DNA from: Mucilaginibacter cryoferens
GTDB taxonomy: Bacteria; Bacteroidota; Bacteroidia; Sphingobacteriales; Sphingobacteriaceae
NCBI RefSeq assembly: GCF_014205845.1
Contig: NZ_JACHCR010000010.1
Location: 1 to 19,862, forward strand
Direction: 5' to 3'
DNA: 19,862 nt
Both the position numbers and the translations under genes were made by a program. The notes beneath the pieces are model-generated. The model saw only the letters and a program-made list of their open reading frames with translations, was not told the origin of the DNA and made no database searches. Positions 17,001 to 19,862 of this stretch are shown here, piece after piece (the first letter of the stretch is position 1; every line of letters begins with the position of its first letter).

Positions 17001-19862
17001 CGAAACTATTACATTTAACCCTATCCCGGCGAAGACGTATGGCAATGCAGACTTTGCCGCAGGAGCAAGCAGCGATAATAATAATGTTGCGATCACTTAC
17101 GGCAGCTCCAACACTGCGGTAGCAACCATAATTGGAACAAATATCCATATTGTGGGTGCAGGCACAACAACAATTACAGCAAGCCAGGCAGGAGATGCAG
17201 GCCACACATCGGCAAGTGACGTACAGCGCACACTTACTGTGAATACGGCCTCCGCAACTATCAGCCTAAGTAACCTAACCGCCACCTATGATGGTACGGC
17301 CAAATCAGCGACGGCTACTACCAACCCGACAGGGTTGAGCGGGGTAACGATAACGTACGACGGCTCGGCCACGGTACCAACTGCGGCAGGCACGTATGCG
17401 GTAGTGGCGAGTTTGGCAAATACAAATTACACCGCAGCAAATGCTACAGGTAGCTTAACCATAGATAAGGCAACAACAACACTAACCTTAAGCAACCTGA
17501 ACCAAACGTACGACGGTACGGCCAAATCAGCGGTAGCCACAACCAGCCCCGTGGGATTGAGCGGGGTTACGCTCACCTATGATGGATCGGCAATAATACC
17601 AGCTGCGGCAGGCACGTATGCAGTAGTAGCCAGTTTAACCAATGCAAATTATACTGCAGCTAATGCAAGCGGGAGCCTGGTGATCGGCAAAGCAAGTGCG
17701 ACTATCAGTCTGGCAGGCTTAACTGCCACGTATGATGGCACCGCGAAATCAGCCACAGCCACGACCACCCCGGCAGGATTAAGTGGAGTAACGCTCACCT
17801 ATGACGGTTCGGCCACAGCGCCAACCAACGCAGGCACCTATGCGGTAGTAGCAAGTTTAACCAATGCAAATTATACGGCAGCTAATGCAAGCGGAAATCT
17901 GGTGATTGGCAAAGCAAGTGCGACTATTAGCCTTGCCGGTTTAACCGCTACATATGACGGTACCGCGAAATCGGCCACAGCAACCACTAATCCTGTAGGA
18001 TTAAGTGGAGTAACGATAACGTACGACGGCTCGGCTACAGCGCCAACCAATGCCGGCACTTATGCAGTAGTAGCCAGTTTAACTAATTCGAACTATACCT
18101 CAGCAGATGCAACAGGGAACCTGGTGATCAGCAAAGCAAGTGCTACTATCAGCCTTGCCGGCTTAACCGCCACGTATGACGGTACCGCGAAATCGGCCAC
18201 AGCAACCACTAACCCTGTAGGATTAAGTGGAGTAACGATAACGTACGATGGTTCGGCCACTGTACCAACTGCGGCAGGTACGTATGCAGTAGTAGCCAGT
18301 TTAACCAATGCGAATTATACGGCAGCAGATGCAACAGGGAACCTGGTGATAGGCAAAGCAAGTGCTACTATCAGCCTTGCCGGCTTAACCGCCACGTATG
18401 ACGGTGCCGCCAAGTCGGCCAGTACAACAACAACTCCGGCAGGATTAAGTGGAGTAACGCTCACCTATGATGGGTCTGCCACAGCACCAACCAATGCGGG
18501 CACTTATGCAGTGGTAGCGAGTTTAACCAATTCGAACTATACGGCAACCAATGCAACTGGGAACCTGGTGATCAGCAAAGCAAGTGCTACTATCAGCCTT
18601 GCCGGCTTAACCGCCACGTATGACGGTACTACAAAATCAGCTACAGCAACCACCAACCCTGTAGGGTTAAGTGGAGTAACGCTTACCTATGACGGCTCGG
18701 CCACAGCGCCAATCAATGCAGGTACCTATGCGGTAGTAGCGAGTTTAACCAATGCAAATTATACGGCAGCCAATGCAACAGGGAATCTGGTTATCGGCAA
18801 AGCAAGTGCTACTATTAGCCTGGCAGGTTTAACTGCCACGTATGACGGTACAGCCAAGTCGGCCACGGCAACAACGACTCCGGCAGCACTAAGCGGCGTA
18901 ACGATAACGTATGACGGATCGGCTACAGCGCCAACCAACGCGGGTACTTATGCAGTAGTAGCCAGTTTGGCCAATACGAATTATACAGCAACCGATGCAA
19001 CAGGGAGCCTGGTGATAGGCAAAGGCACAGCCACGATCAGCCTGGCAAGCCTGAATCAAACCTACGACGGCACCGCGAAATCAGCTGCAGCCACTACCAA
19101 CCCGGCAGGATTAAGTGGGGTAACAATAACCTACGATGGTTCGGCTACAGCGCCAACCAATGCAGGCACCTATGCTGTAGTAGCCAGTTTAACCAATGCT
19201 AACTATACCGCTGCAAATGCCACGGGTAGTTTAATAATAGACAAGGCAACCGCAATACTAAGCCTTAGCAACCTTACAGCGACGTATGATGGTACTGCGA
19301 AAACTGCAACAGCAACCACCACCCCGGCAGCACTAAGCGGCGTAACGATAACCTACGATGGCGCGGCTACTGCGCCAACAGCGGCCGGCACTTATGCGGT
19401 AGTAGCCAGTTTAACCAATGCAAACTATACCGCTGCAAATGCAACAGGCAGTTTAACAATAAACAAGGCAACTGCAACGCTAACTTTAAGTAACCTTACC
19501 GCAACGTATGATGGCACAGCGAAATCGGCTACAGCAACCACCAACCCGGCAGGATTAAGCGGCGTAACGATAACTTACGACGGATCTGCCACCGCGCCAA
19601 CGGCGGCAGGTACTTATGCAATAGTAGCCAGTTTAACCAATGCAAATTATACGGCAGCAAATGCGACAGGGAATTTGACCATAGATAAAGTGACGGCAAT
19701 TATCAGCCTTGCTGGTTTAACTGCCACGTATGACGGCACCGCAAAATCAGCTACAGCAACCACCAACCCTGTAGGATTAAGTGGAGTAACGCTCACCTAT
19801 GACGGTTCGGCTACAGCGCCAATCAATGCAGGTACTTATGCGGTAGTGGCGAGTTTAACTAA
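14038..19862 (+). CDS. Giant secreted MBG-repeat surface protein (3' end outside window)
   Basis: At least 1,941 codons, open to the window edge. It starts with a signal peptide (MKKLFAKVYY then a hydrophobic core, S-A-N-A-Q, cleavage near residue 27). Domains: NHL-like beta-propeller repeats at about 30-365 (repeated motifs such as GLAVDPSGNIYVAD), FN3-like 375-480, Big-like domain ~493-574, five MBG-type units of 83 residues (~577-981), a second copy of the Big-like domain (~989-1071), then 12 or more MBG-type units of 74 residues from residue 1073 (YDGTAKSA...AGTYAVVASL). Such proteins are outer-surface adhesins; in Bacteroidota many end in a type IX secretion sorting domain, which would lie beyond the window. 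It starts 11 nt after the binding-protein gene, so it is probably in the collar operon. The Thr/Ser/Asn/Ala-rich surface offers many hydroxyl groups for modification. Confidence 0.92.
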   Translation, partial: MKKLFAKVYYITAVIILFVGASLSANAQYTSRTISSNGWASIAARDAGGNLYVVEAVTQNGASDNGKVLKYINGTGAPIVIYSGSALPFDNCDGQQNNAPLGLAVTSNGDVYVTTTTDYFATNCSPSYGNIIKLTYNSGTNSYTESTFLAGTSSFGAFTSLAVDANDNLYCLLYDASGNGGAGTNAGLNGSYEIEEFPQSGGIPQVGSKFRIAAGDGLKLYVKALNSSDNYSNINGLAVDPSGNIYVADPFDSSGPAGTDGGHVYKLTKSGGSYTASTFTSGQYTAGIASDLSGNIYTTNDPTDGTSYTLVEYPGGSSSSPQTLFSSLGVGGPELFYPVGIVPISSTNIFVCNGSTGGTNNGDLLQLYGPPTIQATNVTFSNTTSTTTTATWTNGNGTSRAVFVKQANTGSPVPVNNTAYTANANYASGSQISGWYCIYNGTGTTVNITGLTTGQTYRVMAVEYSGVPGSSDENYLQSAGANNPNNVTVSAGETITFNALPTKTYGDADFSPGATSTNGAVAITYASDNTAVATIVSGNIHIVGQGTAHITASQAGDGSHAAATDVVQLITVNKASLTITADNQTKAYGDAVPTLTASYSGFVNSETSAILTTQPTLSTTATAASHVAGNPYAITASGAAAANYTISYVAGSLTINTVPLTITADNQTKTYGAAIPTLTASYSGFVNGDSGGSLTTQPVLNTTATAASHVAGNPYTITASGAVDADYTISYVAGTLTIGTAPLTITADNQTKAYGAAMPTLTASFSGFVNGDTEGSLTTLPTLITTATAASHIAGNPYPITASGAVDADYTISYVAGTLTVGTASLTITADNQTKAYGAAMPALTASYSGFVNGDTEASLTTLPTLSTPATTVSPVSGSPYSITASGVVDPDYSINYVAGSLVIDKAAIAIAADAKTKSFGAADPALTYTITSGVLYNGDTFTGALSRVPGETAGNYAITQGTLALSANYNLSYTGANLTISPVVLLPETITFNPIPAKTYGNADFAAGASSDNNNVAITYGSSNTAVATIIGTNIHIVGAGTTTITASQAGDAGHTSASDVQRTLTVNTASATISLSNLTATYDGTAKSATATTNPTGLSGVTITYDGSATVPTAAGTYAVVASLANTNYTAANATGSLTIDKATTTLTLSNLNQTYDGTAKSAVATTSPVGLSGVTLTYDGSAIIPAAAGTYAVVASLTNANYTAANASGSLVIGKASATISLAGLTATYDGTAKSATATTTPAGLSGVTLTYDGSATAPTNAGTYAVVASLTNANYTAANASGNLVIGKASATISLAGLTATYDGTAKSATATTNPVGLSGVTITYDGSATAPTNAGTYAVVASLTNSNYTSADATGNLVISKASATISLAGLTATYDGTAKSATATTNPVGLSGVTITYDGSATVPTAAGTYAVVASLTNANYTAADATGNLVIGKASATISLAGLTATYDGAAKSASTTTTPAGLSGVTLTYDGSATAPTNAGTYAVVASLTNSNYTATNATGNLVISKASATISLAGLTATYDGTTKSATATTNPVGLSGVTLTYDGSATAPINAGTYAVVASLTNANYTAANATGNLVIGKASATISLAGLTATYDGTAKSATATTTPAALSGVTITYDGSATAPTNAGTYAVVASLANTNYTATDATGSLVIGKGTATISLASLNQTYDGTAKSAAATTNPAGLSGVTITYDGSATAPTNAGTYAVVASLTNANYTAANATGSLIIDKATAILSLSNLTATYDGTAKTATATTTPAALSGVTITYDGAATAPTAAGTYAVVASLTNANYTAANATGSLTINKATATLTLSNLTATYDGTAKSATATTNPAGLSGVTITYDGSATAPTAAGTYAIVASLTNANYTAANATGNLTIDKVTAIISLAGLTATYDGTAKSATATTNPVGLSGVTLTYDGSATAPINAGTYAVVASLT
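15514..15759 (+). repeat. Big-like domain, copy 1
   Basis: Encodes ETITFNALPTKTYGDADF...ITASQAGDG and precedes the 249-nt repeat array. A diverged copy of the same domain is found at 17002-17250, directly after that array, so the array is bracketed by duplicated domains. Confidence 0.7.
15766..16980 (+). repeat. Tandem 249-nt MBG-type units (five)
   Basis: The codon GAT of the ITADNQTK motif recurs at 15781, 16030, 16279 and 16528, and the related GAT of AADAKTK at 16777: constant 249-nt steps (83 residues). Units 1-4 are close copies (LTITADNQTK.YGAA.PTLTASYSGFVNGD). Unit 5 keeps the phase but is clearly diverged. Confidence 0.9.
17002..17250 (+). repeat. Big-like domain, copy 2
   Basis: Encodes ETITFNPIPAKTYGNADF...ITASQAGDA, recognisably the same domain as 15514-15759, placed between the 249-nt and 222-nt arrays. 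Both copies have the HIVG(A/Q)GT motif and the ITASQAGD ending. Confidence 0.7.
17254..19862 (+). repeat. Tandem 222-nt MBG-type units (at least twelve)
   Basis: The Tyr codon of the T-Y-D-G-(T/A) motif occurs at 17287, 17509, 17731, 17953, 18175, 18397, 18619, 18841, 19063, 19285, 19507 and 19729, an unbroken 222-nt (74-residue) step. The twelfth unit is cut by the window edge. Neighbouring units, notably those anchored at 17953-18619, share long stretches of nearly identical DNA, so recent duplication or gene conversion is likely. Confidence 0.97.

Noticed and set aside
17871..18308. Repeated short - strand frames (AEPSYVIVTPLNPTG...)
   Set aside because: These are antisense shadows of the 222-nt units and repeat with the same period.
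17254..19862. CRISPR-like periodic repeats
   Set aside because: The units are 222 nt, fully coding, without distinct short repeats and spacers.

Overview
The window looks like a chromosomal segment of a Bacteroidota bacterium, most plausibly a Sphingobacteriaceae relative of Mucilaginibacter or Pedobacter. This is inferred from moderate-to-low GC, the lack of clear Shine-Dalgarno sequences before otherwise good starts, the NTF2-like/DUF4440 and aldo/keto-reductase gene types, and a very large secreted MBG-repeat protein. No rRNA, intact tRNA, transposase, integrase or CRISPR array is visible.

Region 1 (1-5328, + strand) is a run of seven small-molecule oxidoreductase and NTF2-fold genes: aldo/keto reductase, exported flavodoxin-like protein, NAD(P)H-binding epimerase-like protein, SnoaL-like protein, zinc alcohol dehydrogenase, short-chain dehydrogenase and exported DUF4440 protein. 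Most gaps are 10-63 nt, so much of it may be co-transcribed. It resembles a carbonyl or quinone detoxification set. The first ~130 nt of the aldo/keto reductase do not look like the family.

Region 2 (5329-5623) is non-coding. It holds a tRNA- or tmRNA-like 3' end without the rest of the gene, a bidirectional terminator, and a 20-bp imperfect inverted repeat.

Region 3 (5624-10673, - strand) reads, in transcription order: Tat-signal metallophosphatase-like protein with a largely destroyed metal site, a doubtful 60-residue ORF, Asp/Asn beta-hydroxylase-like enzyme, sulfotransferase (overlapping by 20 nt), formyltransferase, and a PhyH-type Fe/2-oxoglutarate dioxygenase. This is a modification cassette: hydroxylation twice, sulfation, formylation.

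Region 4 (10674-19862, + strand) diverges from region 3 across a 313-nt gap that carries a 13-bp palindrome. It encodes three paralogous phage-tail-collar (MdpB-like) proteins, a periplasmic-binding-protein-fold protein without a signal peptide, and an exported giant beta-repeat protein that runs off the window end: beta-propeller, FN3-like domain, Big-like domain, five MBG-type units of 249 nt, a second Big-like domain, then at least twelve units of exactly 222 nt.

The most interesting reading is that regions 3 and 4 form one divergently transcribed locus, in which tail-collar proteins and a huge surface adhesin sit beside hydroxylase, sulfotransferase and formyltransferase enzymes that could modify them or a product they handle. 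The gene content is directly visible; the functional link is inference.
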